NCBI RefSeq assembly: GCF_024345475.1 | Contig: NZ_JAGQBE010000014.1 | Location: forward strand, 1-52,073 | Source: Cyanobium sp. T1B-Tous | GTDB taxonomy: Bacteria > Cyanobacteriota > Cyanobacteriia > PCC-6307 > Cyanobiaceae | DNA length: 52,073 nt | Reading direction: 5' to 3' | Shown here: in pieces, positions 34,365 through 46,230 of the stretch | Position numbering within the stretch: the first letter of the stretch is position 1 | Layout: the number at the start of each line of letters is the position of its first letter | Notes under the pieces: model-generated | The model's database searches: none | What the model saw: only the letters and a program-made list of their open reading frames with translations | Told to the model about the DNA's origin: nothing | Translations under genes and position numbers: made by a program

Positions 34365-34955
34365 ATGATCCCGATCGTCATTGAAGAGTCGGGCCGGGGT
34401 GAGCGCGCGTTTGACATCTATTCCCGCCTGCTGCGGGAGCGCATCATCTTCCTGGGCGAGCCGGTCACGTCCGAGTCCGCCAACCGGGTGGTGGCCCAGC
34501 TGCTGTTCCTCGAGGCGGAGGATCCGGAGAAGGACATCTTCCTCTACATCAACTCCCCAGGTGGATCGGTGTACGACGGCCTGGGCATTTTCGACACCAT
34601 GCAGCACATCAAGCCTGATGTGCAAACCGTGTGCGTCGGCCTGGCGGCGTCGATGGGTGCCTTCCTGCTCTGTGCCGGCACCAAGGGCAAGCGCAGCAGC
34701 CTCACCCACTCCCGGATCATGATCCACCAGCCCCTGGGTGGGGCGCGCGGTCAGGCCAGCGACATCCGCATCCAGGCGGACGAAATTCTCTATCTCAAGA
34801 AGAAGCTCAACACCGAGCTAGCTGACCGCACCGGCCAGCCCCTGCCCCGGATTGAGGAGGACACCGATCGTGACTTCTTCATGTCGCCGGCGGAGGCCGT
34901 CAGCTACGGCCTGATCGACAAGGTGATCGAGAAGCGCCCTGTGCGTCCGGTCTGA
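34365..34955 (+). CDS. clpP: ATP-dependent Clp protease proteolytic subunit
   Basis: 196 residues. [17 protein letters not shown], the nucleophile in [11 protein letters not shown], the histidine in MIHQPLGG and the acidic third residue near TDRDFFM are intact, so it is a catalytically competent ClpP and not a ClpR. Cyanobacteria carry several ClpP genes; the [11 protein letters not shown] opening resembles the ClpP isoforms used with ClpC or ClpX, but the number is not assigned. Shares its upstream region with thf1. Confidence 0.95.
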   Translation: MIPIVIEESGRGERAFDIYSRLLRERIIFLGEPVTSESANRVVAQLLFLEAEDPEKDIFLYINSPGGSVYDGLGIFDTMQHIKPDVQTVCVGLAASMGAFLLCAGTKGKRSSLTHSRIMIHQPLGGARGQASDIRIQADEILYLKKKLNTELADRTGQPLPRIEEDTDRDFFMSPAEAVSYGLIDKVIEKRPVRPV

Positions 34956-35043
34956 GGGGCCACCCCGCTTCGGGTTGGTGATGGCTGGTTGACGGTGGAA
35001 GGCGGGCTCACCAGATTTGGTGGGAACTCAGCCAGCCCTGTTG

Positions 35044-35349
35044 ATGTACGCCACCCTGCGGGAATACGAGGGAATCAAGGATCCGGCGGAGGCCACCCAG
35101 CCCCTGCTCGATGGATTGTTGGCTGAAATGCAGGCCCTGCCGGGCTTCGTTTCCTATTACTTCGTGGATGTGGGCGAGGCGGGAGACCGCATGATCTCCC
35201 TCAGCGTGTTTGAAACCAGCGAGGCCGCGGAAGAATCCAACCGGGTGGCCGCCAAGTGGGTGCAGCGCTGGATGGCCGAGCATCCCACCACCGCACCCAC
35301 GGCCAGCCGGGTGGACGCTGGCCCGGTGATGGCCAGCGCCGTCGCCTGA
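35044..35349 (+). CDS. small ABM-fold (dimeric alpha-beta barrel) protein
   Basis: 101 residues from ATG 35044. YATLREYEGIKDP, LPGFVSYYFVDVGEAGDRMISLSVFETSEAAEESNRVAAKWV matches the antibiotic-biosynthesis-monooxygenase-type dimeric barrel. Such proteins range from monooxygenases to haem or ligand binders; nothing here fixes the activity. The stop abuts the ftsH stop of the opposite strand with no gap. The 88 bp before it show no clear signals. Confidence 0.75.
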   Translation: MYATLREYEGIKDPAEATQPLLDGLLAEMQALPGFVSYYFVDVGEAGDRMISLSVFETSEAAEESNRVAAKWVQRWMAEHPTTAPTASRVDAGPVMASAVA

Positions 35350-37275
<1,926 letters not shown>

Positions 37276-37335
37276 AGCTGAGACACATTCTTAACAAGTG
37301 TAACGGCGGCGAGGGCCTTCCCTGGGTCGCCGCGA

Positions 37336-37656
37336 TCAGCCCGCGACGGCCCAGGACCCGAGGTCGTCGTCAGCGTCTGGATCCACCAGGTGCTGGCCGT
37401 TGCCGGGCAGGGCCTCCAGCTGGGCGGGGCTGGCCGGCGATTCGATCAGGAGCTCGTGGGCCTGGATCGACTCCACGAGTTCCGGTCCGCCCAGGCCGTG
37501 GGTCCAGATCTTCACCTCACTCTGGGGCGGGCATTGGAAGCTCAACAGCTCAAAGGGAAAGACCACCCGCTCGAGAAAGAACTCCTCGGGTCCCACGCAC
37601 CGCAGGATCACCATCCGATCACTGGTGTTGCGGTAGCCGCACGACAACAGGCCCAA
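37336..37656 (-). CDS. DUF1830 domain protein
   Basis: 106 residues. SCGYRNTSDRMVILRCVG, then FFLERVVFPFELLSFQCPPQSEVKIWTH, is the cyanobacterial DUF1830 fold. The start is TTG 37656, preceded by AAAGGGAA at suitable distance; the nearest in-frame ATG would remove half of the conserved opening. Function unknown. It sits downstream of the MacB-like gene after a 110-bp AT-rich gap that probably carries its promoter. Confidence 0.8.
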   Translation of the reverse strand: MGLLSCGYRNTSDRMVILRCVGPEEFFLERVVFPFELLSFQCPPQSEVKIWTHGLGGPELVESIQAHELLIESPASPAQLEALPGNGQHLVDPDADDDLGSWAVAG

Positions 37657-37766
37657 GGTCGATTCCCTTTCAATCCACCCATCAAGCCATTGGCCTGCGT
37701 GCGGGTTTGGTGACGAAAGCCACGGTTTTTACCTTTTAATAATTTCTTTGGTTTCTCACCGGTGGT

Positions 37767-38996
37767 CTAGAGGCTGCGCAGGGCCACGATCGGATCGAGG
37801 CGGGCCGCCCGCCGGGCGGGCACCACGCCGAAGAACAGGCCGATTGAGCCGGAGAGGGCCACGGTGCCCAGCACGGTGGCACCCCCAATCGAGGCCGGCA
37901 GGGGCGTGATGGCGGCCACCAGGGTGACCGTGCCGATCCCCACCGCACTGCCGATCACCCCACCGAGGCTGGCCAGCACCAGCGACTCCACCAGGAACTG
38001 CAGCAGCACATCGCCGCTGCGGGCACCGAGGGCCTTGCGCAGGCCGATCTCCTCGGTGCGCTCGCTCACCGACACCAACATGATGTTCATGATGCCGATG
38101 CCGCCCACCAGCAGCGACACGGCACCGATGGCCCCCAGCATTAGGGTGAGCCCGCCGGTGATCGTGCTCACGATCGAGAGGGCGTCCTTCTGGGAGCGCA
38201 CGGCGAAGTCGTCCTCCCGCAGGATCCGATGCCGCTGACGCAGCAGGTTGGTGATCTGGAAGGCGGCTGCGCCCGTGCTCTGCTCGTCGCGGGCCTCCAC
38301 GCTGATGAAGTTGAGGTTGACGCCGTAGGTGGGATCCCGACCAGACAGCTTGCTCACCATGGTGGTGAGCGGCACGTAGGCGTTCTCGTCCTGGTTCTGG
38401 CCGAACACGGCGCCCTTGGGTTCCAGCACGCCGATCACCTCGAACAGCTGGTTGCGGATGCGCAGCTGGCGCCCTACGGGTGCCTTGCCCGGGAACATCT
38501 TGGCCCCCAGATCCGGGCCCACCACCGTGACGTTGCGGGCCGCGTTGAGGTCGCTGGCGGAGAAGAAGCGGCCCTGGGCCACCTCAAACTGGCGCACGGG
38601 CAGAAATTCCGGCGTCACCCCCGACACCGAGGCGGTGCCGCTGAGTCCGCCGGCCTGGATCACCTCGCTCAGGGTGATCTGCGGGGCCACCCGTTTGACG
38701 CTGGGCACCTGCTCGGCGATGGCCTCCGCGTCCTCCAGCACCAGGGTTCTGGGGAAGTCGATGCCCTGGCGGCGGGTGTCGTTGTTGCCTGGAACCACGA
38801 ACAGCACATTGGCCCCCAGATTGCTCAGCTGGCCTTCCGCCAGGTTTTGGGCGCCACGACCCACCCCCACCAGGGTGATCACCGAGGCATTGCCGATCAC
38901 GATGCCGAGCATGGTGAGCAGGCTGCGCAGCCGGTTGGCGCGCAGGGTGGAGAGGGCCATCCCCACCGTTTCCCGCATGGGGAGCTTGGAAGCCAT
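37767..38996 (-). CDS. MacB/FtsX-type ABC transporter permease
   Basis: 409 residues from ATG 38996. One N-terminal helix (LRSLLTMLGIVIGNASVITLVGVG), a large extracytoplasmic MacB-like domain (about 55-270), then three helices with GGIGIMNIMLVSVSERTEEIGLRKALGA, the hallmark of FtsX/MacB permeases. These mechanotransmit ATPase cycles to periplasmic partners for efflux or lipoprotein handling. The ATPase and adaptor are not adjacent. It follows pyk by 19 bp on the same strand. Confidence 0.92.
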   Translation of the reverse strand: MASKLPMRETVGMALSTLRANRLRSLLTMLGIVIGNASVITLVGVGRGAQNLAEGQLSNLGANVLFVVPGNNDTRRQGIDFPRTLVLEDAEAIAEQVPSVKRVAPQITLSEVIQAGGLSGTASVSGVTPEFLPVRQFEVAQGRFFSASDLNAARNVTVVGPDLGAKMFPGKAPVGRQLRIRNQLFEVIGVLEPKGAVFGQNQDENAYVPLTTMVSKLSGRDPTYGVNLNFISVEARDEQSTGAAAFQITNLLRQRHRILREDDFAVRSQKDALSIVSTITGGLTLMLGAIGAVSLLVGGIGIMNIMLVSVSERTEEIGLRKALGARSGDVLLQFLVESLVLASLGGVIGSAVGIGTVTLVAAITPLPASIGGATVLGTVALSGSIGLFFGVVPARRAARLDPIVALRSL

Positions 38997-39015
38997 GGCT
39001 GCGCGGCTGGTGGGC

Positions 39016-40800
39016 CTAGACGATGGCGCCGCTGGGGTCTGGGTTGTGGCTGCGGGCACCGCGGTGCACTTCACCGCGGATCAGATCCAGGGTGACGATC
39101 TCCCCTTGGCGCAGGCTGGCAAAGGCGTTGTCCACCCCAACGATCGCCGGAATGCCGGTGCGCTGGGCGATCACGGCCGCGTGGCTCTCCACGCCGTCCG
39201 CTTCGGCGATCACCGCCTTGGCCTTGCGGATCGCCTCCACGTAGTCGGCCGTGCTGTCGCGCACCACCAGGATTTCACCGGGCTGAATCGCCGCAGCCGC
39301 TTCCGCGCTGTCCGCCAGGCGCACCCGGCCGCTCACCGACCCGCTGCCGATGCCGGTGCCCTTCGACAGCACCGCGGAGACGATGCCCACCTTGATGAAA
39401 TCGGTGGAGCCACTCACGCCTGCGAGGGTGCCGGCGGTTTGCACGACCAGATCGCCGTCTTGGAGGAATCCCAGCTCGCGGGCCTTGCCCATGGCCAGGC
39501 TGAAGGTGCTGGTGGAGGAGCTCTGTTCCTCCACCAGCAGGGGATTGACGCCCCAGCAGAGTTGCAGTTGACGGGCCACATTCACCTCACTGGTGATCGC
39601 CAGGATCGGGGTGCTGGGACGGAACTTGCTGACGTTGCGGGCGGTGTATCCGCCCTTGGTGAGGGGCAAAATCGCGGCCGCATTGAGCTGGCGGGCGATG
39701 CTGCTCACCGCCTGGCAGATGGCATTGGGGATGGTGGTGGCCATGTGGCTGTCGAGCACCCGCTGGGGGTAGTCACGCTCAATCCGCTTGGCGATGGTGG
39801 CCATGGTGGCCACGGCTTCCACGGGGAAATCACCCACGGCGCTCTCGTTGGAGAGCATCACGGCGTCCGTGCCGTCGAGGATGGCATTGGCCACGTCGCT
39901 CACCTCGGCCCGGGTGGGACGGGGGCAGCTCACCATCGAATCGAGCATCTGGGTGGCGGTGATCACCGGGATGCCGAGGCTGTTGGCCTTGCGGATCAGC
40001 TCCTTCTGCAGCAGGGGCACTTCCTCAGCGGGCATCTCCACCCCGAGGTCGCCGCGGGCCACCATCACCCCGTCACAGAGGGGCAGGATGTCGTCGATCT
40101 GATCAATGGCTTCGAATTTCTCGATCTTGGCCACCACAGGGGTCTGGTGGCCGTGGCTGCGGATCAGCTCGCGGATCTCCCGCATGTCGGAGGGGTTGCG
40201 CACAAAGCTGAGCGCCACCCAGTCCACCCCCTGCTGCAGGCCGAAAGCGAGGTCGATGCGGTCTTTCTCGGTCAGCGCCCGGATCGACAGCTGCACATCC
40301 GGGAAATTGACCCCCTTGTTGTTGGAGAGCACGCCCCCCACGGTGACGCTGCAATAGAGGGTCTGCTGGGCGTTGTCGACCCGGTCGACCACCATCTCCA
40401 CCCGGCCGTCATCCAGCAGGATCCGGCTGCCAGGCACCACCTCATCGGCGAGCTTGTCGTAGGTGACCGTGGCAATCGCCTGATTGCAGGCCACATCGCG
40501 GGACGTCAGCGTGAAGGGATCGCCCTTGGCCAGGGTGATGGGCCCATCGGCGAAGCGGCCCAGGCGGATCTTCGGGCCCTGGAGGTCTTGCAGGATGCCG
40601 ATCTCGATGCCCAGCTCGGTGGCCACCTGGCGGATCGTGGCGATGCGAGCCGCGTGCTCGCTGTGGTCGCCGTGGGAGAAATTGAGGCGGAAGGTGGTGG
40701 CACCGGCGGCGATCAACTCGCGCAGCCGTTCGGGGGATTCCGTGGCGGGCCCGATCGTGGCCACGATCTTGGTGCGACGCATGAGATCGGGCTGGGGCAT
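39016..40800 (-). CDS. pyk: pyruvate kinase with C-terminal PEP-utiliser domain
   Basis: 594 residues from ATG 40800. [26 protein letters not shown], the metal/PEP site [10 protein letters not shown] and [13 protein letters not shown] give a complete kinase (about 1-475). A C-terminal swivelling domain follows ([22 protein letters not shown]), with a histidine in the position phosphorylated in PPDK and enzyme I. It converts PEP and ADP to pyruvate and ATP. This long form is usual in cyanobacteria; whether the histidine is phosphorylated is unknown. Divergent from mazG-like. Confidence 0.96.
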   Translation of the reverse strand: MPQPDLMRRTKIVATIGPATESPERLRELIAAGATTFRLNFSHGDHSEHAARIATIRQVATELGIEIGILQDLQGPKIRLGRFADGPITLAKGDPFTLTSRDVACNQAIATVTYDKLADEVVPGSRILLDDGRVEMVVDRVDNAQQTLYCSVTVGGVLSNNKGVNFPDVQLSIRALTEKDRIDLAFGLQQGVDWVALSFVRNPSDMREIRELIRSHGHQTPVVAKIEKFEAIDQIDDILPLCDGVMVARGDLGVEMPAEEVPLLQKELIRKANSLGIPVITATQMLDSMVSCPRPTRAEVSDVANAILDGTDAVMLSNESAVGDFPVEAVATMATIAKRIERDYPQRVLDSHMATTIPNAICQAVSSIARQLNAAAILPLTKGGYTARNVSKFRPSTPILAITSEVNVARQLQLCWGVNPLLVEEQSSSTSTFSLAMGKARELGFLQDGDLVVQTAGTLAGVSGSTDFIKVGIVSAVLSKGTGIGSGSVSGRVRLADSAEAAAAIQPGEILVVRDSTADYVEAIRKAKAVIAEADGVESHAAVIAQRTGIPAIVGVDNAFASLRQGEIVTLDLIRGEVHRGARSHNPDPSGAIV

Positions 40801-40857
40801 CAACACGCCATCAGACAGCTGGAAACTACCATCCAGGCCTGCAACGGGCTGCCCCAG

Positions 40858-41187
40858 TTGGATTTCCAGGCCTACCAGGAGCGCTCCCGCGCCACGGCTC
40901 GCTACCCCGAGGCCGGTGCCAACCCCATCTACCCCACCCTCGGCCTGTGCGGCGAGGCCGGCGAGGTGGCGGACAAGGTCAAAAAGGTGCTGCGCGATCA
41001 GAACGGTGCCTTCAGCCCGGAGGTGATTGCCGCCCTGGAACTGGAGCTGGGCGATGTGCTCTGGTACGTGGCCCAGCTGGCCACCGAGCTGGGTCTGGAG
41101 CTCGATCAGATTGCCCAGGCCAACCTCGACAAACTCGCCAGCCGTGCCGCCCGTAACGTGATTGCAGGCAGCGGTGATACGCGGTGA
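40858..41187 (+). CDS. MazG-like nucleotide pyrophosphohydrolase
   Basis: 109 residues from TTG 40858, the first plausible start in frame. YPTLGLCGEAGEVADKVKKVLRD and LELELGDVLWYVAQLATEL hold the EExxE...ExxD metal-binding helices of the all-alpha NTP pyrophosphatase fold. It should hydrolyse a (deoxy)nucleoside triphosphate to monophosphate and PPi, as in housecleaning. Overlaps the next gene as GTGATCAG/TGA. The frame stays open far upstream antisense to pyk, which does not count as coding. Confidence 0.85.
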   Translation: MDFQAYQERSRATARYPEAGANPIYPTLGLCGEAGEVADKVKKVLRDQNGAFSPEVIAALELELGDVLWYVAQLATELGLELDQIAQANLDKLASRAARNVIAGSGDTR

Positions 41188-41651
41188 TCAGGCTTGTGCT
41201 GGCTCCCCTTCTGGCGGCTCTGCTGCTGCTGGCTCCCCCCGCCGCCTGGGCGGCTGACCTGCAGGTGTCGGAGGTGACCCTCGAGCCCTGCCCCACGGAG
41301 GATGTGGGTGCCCAGCCCGAGTTGCGGCGCCCCGCTGGAGCCAGCTGCTACGCCCTGCGGGGCACGGTGCTGAATCTGGGCCGCAAGCCGGTGGTGGACA
41401 CCGATGTGTTTGCCCTGATCGTGGATTCCAGCGGCGAACCGGTGCTGCAGAACCGCACCCGGGTGGGCTCGATCGGCGACGTGCCACCGGGCAGCTCAGC
41501 CTTCGCGCTGCGGCTCTCGGTGCCGGCCGGTACGCCGGGTCCGCTGAGTTTCCGCAACGTCAAAGCCCGGGGCTTCAGTGCCCCGGTGCGCACCCGGGCC
41601 GGAGAGGACGACGAACTGCTGCCCCTGGAACAGGCCCTGGCGGCTCAGTAA
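41184..41651 (+). CDS. secreted beta-sandwich hypothetical protein (FxLYD-like)
   Basis: 155 residues from GTG 41184 with an obvious signal peptide (hydrophobic LAPLLAALLLLAPPAAWA, cleavage after AWA). The mature part has two cysteines (EPCPTED, ASCYALRG) and the pattern ALRGTVLNLGRKPVVDTDVFALIVDSSG...GDVPPGSSAFAL, resembling FxLYD-type interaction domains. Function unknown. Coupled to the MazG-like gene by a 4-bp overlap. Confidence 0.75.
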   Translation: MIRLVLAPLLAALLLLAPPAAWAADLQVSEVTLEPCPTEDVGAQPELRRPAGASCYALRGTVLNLGRKPVVDTDVFALIVDSSGEPVLQNRTRVGSIGDVPPGSSAFALRLSVPAGTPGPLSFRNVKARGFSAPVRTRAGEDDELLPLEQALAAQ

Positions 41652-41658
41652 CCCCAGC

Positions 41659-41946
41659 TCAGTAGCCTGAGCTGAGCAGCGACACACTGGCACCTTCCAG
41701 CAGGCTCTGGGCCAGCTGCAACACGATGAAGGCCACGATGGCTGAGAGATCAAGGCCCCCCAGGGGCGGGATCAGGCCGCGGAAGGCGTTCAGGTAGGGG
41801 TCGGTGATCGAGCTCACCGTAGAGAGCACGGGGTTACCCCAGTCGAGGTTGGGGAACCAGCTGAGCAGCACCCGCACCAGCAGCACCAGGGTGTAGATGC
41901 TCAGGGTCTGGGCCAGCACCTGCAGCAGAAAACTCAGCGCGTCCAT
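41659..41946 (-). CDS. YggT family integral membrane protein
   Basis: 95 residues with two hydrophobic blocks, LYTL...RVLLSWFP and ITDPYLNAFRGLIPPLGGLDLSAIVAFIVLQ, matching the YggT/Ycf19 family. Plastid Ycf19-like proteins assist haem attachment to cytochrome b6f or nucleoid and thylakoid organisation; a specific role cannot be read here. Third gene of the ilvA-scpB-yggT run, 38 bp after scpB. Confidence 0.9.
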   Translation of the reverse strand: MDALSFLLQVLAQTLSIYTLVLLVRVLLSWFPNLDWGNPVLSTVSSITDPYLNAFRGLIPPLGGLDLSAIVAFIVLQLAQSLLEGASVSLLSSGY

Positions 41947-41984
41947 GGATGGTGCTCGTCGGCGGAAGGCTCGGTGGTGGAACT

Positions 41985-42590
41985 CTAGGCAGCCTCTTCC
42001 CAGCCTTCATCCTGGGTTGGTGATGGCTCCGGGGCTGGGGCCGGCTCGGGTTCGGTCCCTTCGGCCTTGATCGCCCTGGCGCGGGGCTGCAGGTCGGCGG
42101 CCTTGACGGCGAAGGTGCGGTGGAATTTCTCGCTCAGGGTGAGCCAGAAGGAGCGCCCTTCACTCTGGCGCTTGCGTTCGATGAAGTCCTGGGCCAGCAG
42201 TTCCTTGATGTGGTCGTAGGCGCCGGAGCCGCGCAGCTCCACCAAATCCGACTGGAGGATGCGTTTCTTGAGCGCAATGGTGGCGAGGGTGCGCAGGGCG
42301 GCGGTGGAGAGGTCCACCGGCAGCAGGTTCTGCACCAGGTCGCCGAGGCCGTCGCGCAGCTGCAGGCTGTAGCGGGTTCCCTCCTGGCGCACCTCCAGGG
42401 CGGTGTCGCGGTGGGCGTAATCCGTGATCAGGGTGATCAGCCCCAACTCGGCTTCTTCGCGGCTCACGGCGGCGATCTCGGCCAGCTCGGCCAGGCTCAT
42501 GGGCCGGCCCTTGAGATAGAGGATGGCCTCCATCCGCGCCGGCAGCGAGAGACCCTGGATCGCCTCAGTGGCCGCTGAGCCTGTGTGCAT
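41985..42590 (-). CDS. scpB: segregation and condensation protein ScpB
   Basis: 201 residues from ATG 42590. Two winged-helix domains are seen: MEAILYLKGRPMSLAELAEIAAVSREEAELGL and LRTLATIALKKRILQSDLVELRGSGAYDHIKELLAQDFI. The Pro/Glu-rich C-terminal tail is disordered. ScpB with ScpA bridges the SMC dimer in the condensin complex for chromosome organisation. Starts 28 bp after ilvA. Confidence 0.92.
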   Translation of the reverse strand: MHTGSAATEAIQGLSLPARMEAILYLKGRPMSLAELAEIAAVSREEAELGLITLITDYAHRDTALEVRQEGTRYSLQLRDGLGDLVQNLLPVDLSTAALRTLATIALKKRILQSDLVELRGSGAYDHIKELLAQDFIERKRQSEGRSFWLTLSEKFHRTFAVKAADLQPRARAIKAEGTEPEPAPAPEPSPTQDEGWEEAA

Positions 42591-42618
42591 GGCCGCACGG
42601 TACCGCAGCTGTTCGGGC

Positions 42619-44190
42619 TCAGGCCAGGGCTGGCAAGGAGGCGGTGCTGGGGCCCAGAAACAGCCGGTAGGCCGGGTTTTCGGTCTCATCCCAGTGCTGG
42701 TAGTCGAGCCCCTTGAGGAACTCCTGCCAGGCGGCCCTCTCCCCGTGGGGCACCTGCACCCCCACCACGATGCGGCCCACGTCGGCTCCGTGGTTGCGGT
42801 AGTGAAAGATGCTGATGTTCCAGCTGGCGTGCAGGGCGTTCACGAACGCCATCAGGGCTCCGGGCTTTTCGGGAAACTCGAAGCGGTAGAGCAGTTCCTC
42901 CCCCTGCTCGAGGGCAGCTCCGGCACTGGCAGGCAGGCGTCCACCCACCATGTGGCGCAGGTGCAGCTTGGCCAGTTCGTCCTTGGAGAGGTCCAGGCAG
43001 GGGAAGCCCGCCCGGCGCACGTCGTGGATCAGGGCCTGTTCATCGGCGCTGCCGCTGGTCTGCACCCCCACAAAGATGTGGGCCACCCGCGGATCGGCCA
43101 GCCGATAGCTGAATTCGGTGAGGCTGCGTTGGCCCAGCACGCCACAGAAGCGTCGCAGGCTGCCGGTTTGCTCGGGAATTTCCACCGCCAGCATGGCCTC
43201 GCGGTCTTCGCCGATCTCGGTGCGTTCGGCCACGAAGCGCAGCCGATCGAAATTCATGTTGGCGCCGCAGGCCACCGCCACCAGGGTGAGGCCATGGAGC
43301 CCCTGCTGGGCCACATCCCGTTTCATGCCCGCCACCGCCAGGGCGCCAGCCGGTTCGAGGATCGAGCGGGTGTCCTCGAACACGTCCTTGATGGCGGCGC
43401 AGATGGCATCGGTGTCCACGGTGACCATGCGATCCACCGTCTGCTGGGCCAGGGCAAAGGTGTGCTCGCCCACCTGGCGCACGGCCACCCCGTCGGCAAA
43501 CAGACCCACCTGCTCCAGCTGCACCCGTTCTCCGGCAGCCAGGGAACGGGTCATGGCATCCGCATCCACCGGCTCCACCCCCACGATCTGCACCTGGGGC
43601 CAGAGGGTTTTCACGTAGGCGCCGATGCCGGCAATCAGGCCGCCCCCGCCCACGGCCACATAGATCACATCCGGCGGTGAGGAGCACTGGCGCAGGATCT
43701 CCAGGCCGATCGTGCCCTGGCCGGCGATCACATCTGGATCGTCGAAGGGGTGGATGAAGGTGAGCCCCCGTTCCGTCCCCAGGCGGATGGCCTCGGTGCA
43801 GGCGGCGTCGTAGTTGTCGCCGTGCAACACCACCTCGGCGCCACGGGCGGCCACGGCCTTCACCTTCATTTCCGGCGTGGTGACCGGCATCACGATCACG
43901 GCGCGGCAGTCCAGCTTCTGGGCCCCGAGGGCCACCCCCTGGGCATGGTTGCCGGCGCTGGCGGCGATCACGCCGCGCTCCAGTTCGGCGGCGCTGAGCC
44001 CGGCCATTTTGTTGTAGGCGCCGCGCAGCTTGAAGCTGAACACCGGCTGCAGGTCTTCGCGCTTCAGCAGCACCCGGTTGTGCAGGCGCGCCGAGAGATT
44101 CGGGGCGGGATCGAGGGGGGATTCGATCGCCACGTCGTACACCCGCGCCCGCAGGATGCGCTGCAAATAGCTCTGGGGGGCCTCGCTCAT
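42619..44190 (-). CDS. ilvA: threonine ammonia-lyase, biosynthetic (IlvA)
   Basis: 523 residues from ATG 44190, with the long regulatory form. [19 protein letters not shown] holds the PLP lysine (Lys54), GNHAQG and the glycine-rich [11 protein letters not shown] phosphate-binding loop follow, and two ACT-like domains lie in the last ~190 residues. It deaminates threonine to 2-oxobutanoate, the first step to isoleucine, and is normally inhibited by isoleucine through the ACT pair. Divergent from dxs across 73 bp. Confidence 0.95.
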   Translation of the reverse strand: MSEAPQSYLQRILRARVYDVAIESPLDPAPNLSARLHNRVLLKREDLQPVFSFKLRGAYNKMAGLSAAELERGVIAASAGNHAQGVALGAQKLDCRAVIVMPVTTPEMKVKAVAARGAEVVLHGDNYDAACTEAIRLGTERGLTFIHPFDDPDVIAGQGTIGLEILRQCSSPPDVIYVAVGGGGLIAGIGAYVKTLWPQVQIVGVEPVDADAMTRSLAAGERVQLEQVGLFADGVAVRQVGEHTFALAQQTVDRMVTVDTDAICAAIKDVFEDTRSILEPAGALAVAGMKRDVAQQGLHGLTLVAVACGANMNFDRLRFVAERTEIGEDREAMLAVEIPEQTGSLRRFCGVLGQRSLTEFSYRLADPRVAHIFVGVQTSGSADEQALIHDVRRAGFPCLDLSKDELAKLHLRHMVGGRLPASAGAALEQGEELLYRFEFPEKPGALMAFVNALHASWNISIFHYRNHGADVGRIVVGVQVPHGERAAWQEFLKGLDYQHWDETENPAYRLFLGPSTASLPALA

Positions 44191-44263
44191 GGCACCAGTG
44201 TCGCAATCGGCACCTTCGGGCGGGTGCAAAGGCCTAGATTGCACCCCACCTCCAGGGTTGTGC

Positions 44264-46192
44264 ATGCATCTCAGCGAGCTGAATCATCCGAATCAGCTGC
44301 ACGGCCTGAGCACGCCAGAGCTCGAAGCCATTGCCCGCCAGATCCGGGAGCGGCATCTCGAGGTGGTGAGCACCAGCGGCGGTCATCTCGGCCCGGGCCT
44401 CGGGGTGGTGGAACTCACCCTGGCCCTCTACCAAACCCTCGACCTTGACCACGACAAGGTGGTGTGGGACGTGGGGCACCAGGCCTATCCCCACAAGTTG
44501 GTGACGGGCCGCTACAAAACCTTCGACAGCCTGCGCCAGAAGGACGGTGTGGCGGGCTATCTCAAGCGCTGTGAGAGCCGCTTTGACCACTTCGGCGCCG
44601 GCCACGCCAGCACCTCGATTTCGGCGGCCCTGGGCATGGCCCTGGCCCGGGATCGGCGCGGTGAAGACTTCAAATGCGTGGCGGTGATCGGCGATGGCGC
44701 CCTCACCGGGGGCATGGCCCTGGAGGCCATCAACCACGCCGGCCACCTGCCCAACACCAAGCTGCTGGTGGTGCTGAACGACAACGACATGTCGATCAGT
44801 CCTCCGGTGGGCGCCCTCTCCACCTATCTCAACCGGATGCGGCTGAGCCCGCCGCTCCAGTTTCTGCAGGGCAATGCCGAGGAGGCGATCAAGCACCTCC
44901 CCTTCCTGCACGGCGAGCTGCCCACCGAGCTCAAAACCCTCAAAGAGAGCATGAAGCGCCTGGCGGTGCCCAAGGTGGGTGCCGTGTTCGAGGAGCTGGG
45001 CTTCACCTACATCGGCCCGATCGATGGGCACGACATCGCCGGGATGGTGCGCACTTTCGAGCAGGCCCACCGCACCGAGGGGCCCGTGTTGGTGCACGTG
45101 GCCACCACCAAGGGCAAGGGCTACGCCTACGCCGAAGCCGACCAGGTGGGCTACCACGCCCAGAGCGCCTTTGATCTGGCCACCGGCAAGGCCTATCCCT
45201 CCAGCAAGCCCAAGCCCCCCAGCTACAGCAAGGTGTTCGGCCAGACGCTGGTGAAGCTCTGCGAACAGGACCCCACCGTGGTGGGCATCACCGCCGCCAT
45301 GGCCACCGGCACCGGCCTGGATCTGCTGGAGAAGGCCCTGCCGGACCAGTATTTCGATGTGGGCATCGCCGAACAGCACGCAGTCACCATGGCGGCGGGC
45401 ATGGCCTGCGAGGGGCTCAAGCCGGTGGTGGCGATCTACAGCACCTTCCTGCAGCGCGCCTTCGACCAGCTCATCCATGACGTGGGCATCCAGAACCTGC
45501 CTGTCACCTTTGTGCTCGACCGGGCGGGCCTGGTGGGGGCCGATGGCCCCACCCACCAGGGCCAATACGACATCAGCTACTTGCGGGCCATCCCCAATTT
45601 CACGGTGATGGCGCCCAAGGATGAGGCCGAGCTGCAGCGCATGCTCGTGACCTCCATCCACCACAGCGGCCCCTGTGCCTTGCGCATTCCCCGGGGAGAA
45701 GGGGAGGGTGTGCCCCTGGCGGAGGAGGGCTTCGAACCCCTGGAGATCGGCCGCGGTGAGCTGCTCACCGACGGCGACGACCTGCTGATCGTGGCCTACG
45801 GCGCCATGGTGGCCCCGGCGATGGCCACCGCCGGCCTACTGCAAGAACAGGGCGTGCGCGCCGCCGTGATCAATGCCCGCTTCCTGCGGCCCCTCGATGA
45901 GGCCCTGATCCTGCCGATGGCCCAGCGCATCGGCAAGGTGGTGACGATGGAGGAAGGCGCCCTCGCCGGTGGCTTTGGGGCCGCGGTGGTGGAAACCCTC
46001 GTCGACCACGACGTGCTGGTGCCCGTGCTGCGGATCGGCATTCCCGACGTGCTGGTGGACCATGCCAGCCCCGACCAGAGCAAGCAGAGCCTGGGCCTCA
46101 CCCCGCCCCAGATGGCCGATCGCATCCTGGAGCGCTTCGCCGCCGTGCTGTCGTCCAAGCGCACGGGTGCTGCCCAGCCTGTCGCCGTCTGA
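44264..46192 (+). CDS. dxs: 1-deoxy-D-xylulose-5-phosphate synthase Dxs
   Basis: 642 residues, normal length. [29 protein letters not shown], the TPP motif [18 protein letters not shown]...LNDNDMSIS, and the second half with [15 protein letters not shown] and [15 protein letters not shown] are all intact. It condenses pyruvate with glyceraldehyde-3-phosphate using thiamine diphosphate to start the MEP pathway that supplies carotenoids, phytol and quinones. Followed after 38 bp by a geranylgeranyl-reductase-like flavoprotein, a sensible isoprenoid context. Confidence 0.97.
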   Translation: MHLSELNHPNQLHGLSTPELEAIARQIRERHLEVVSTSGGHLGPGLGVVELTLALYQTLDLDHDKVVWDVGHQAYPHKLVTGRYKTFDSLRQKDGVAGYLKRCESRFDHFGAGHASTSISAALGMALARDRRGEDFKCVAVIGDGALTGGMALEAINHAGHLPNTKLLVVLNDNDMSISPPVGALSTYLNRMRLSPPLQFLQGNAEEAIKHLPFLHGELPTELKTLKESMKRLAVPKVGAVFEELGFTYIGPIDGHDIAGMVRTFEQAHRTEGPVLVHVATTKGKGYAYAEADQVGYHAQSAFDLATGKAYPSSKPKPPSYSKVFGQTLVKLCEQDPTVVGITAAMATGTGLDLLEKALPDQYFDVGIAEQHAVTMAAGMACEGLKPVVAIYSTFLQRAFDQLIHDVGIQNLPVTFVLDRAGLVGADGPTHQGQYDISYLRAIPNFTVMAPKDEAELQRMLVTSIHHSGPCALRIPRGEGEGVPLAEEGFEPLEIGRGELLTDGDDLLIVAYGAMVAPAMATAGLLQEQGVRAAVINARFLRPLDEALILPMAQRIGKVVTMEEGALAGGFGAAVVETLVDHDVLVPVLRIGIPDVLVDHASPDQSKQSLGLTPPQMADRILERFAAVLSSKRTGAAQPVAV

Positions 46193-46230
46193 GCCTGCGT
46201 CCCATCGCTTCTGTCGACGCGGGCTGTGAG

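Noticed and set aside
37657-37766. Possible tRNA or terminator in the AT-rich gap downstream of the MacB-like gene
   Set aside because: No cloverleaf, no T-loop consensus and no stable stem with a T-run in either direction; a promoter region is the simpler view.
38416-41187. A 923-codon open frame on the plus strand across the permease and pyk genes
   Set aside because: Antisense to two clearly conserved genes, His/Gly/Gln-rich and without domain sense. Only its last ~109 codons (MazG-like) are real. High GC keeps the opposite frame free of stops.
44234-45664. A 476-codon open frame antisense to dxs
   Set aside because: No recognisable domain; mirrors the codon pattern of intact dxs.
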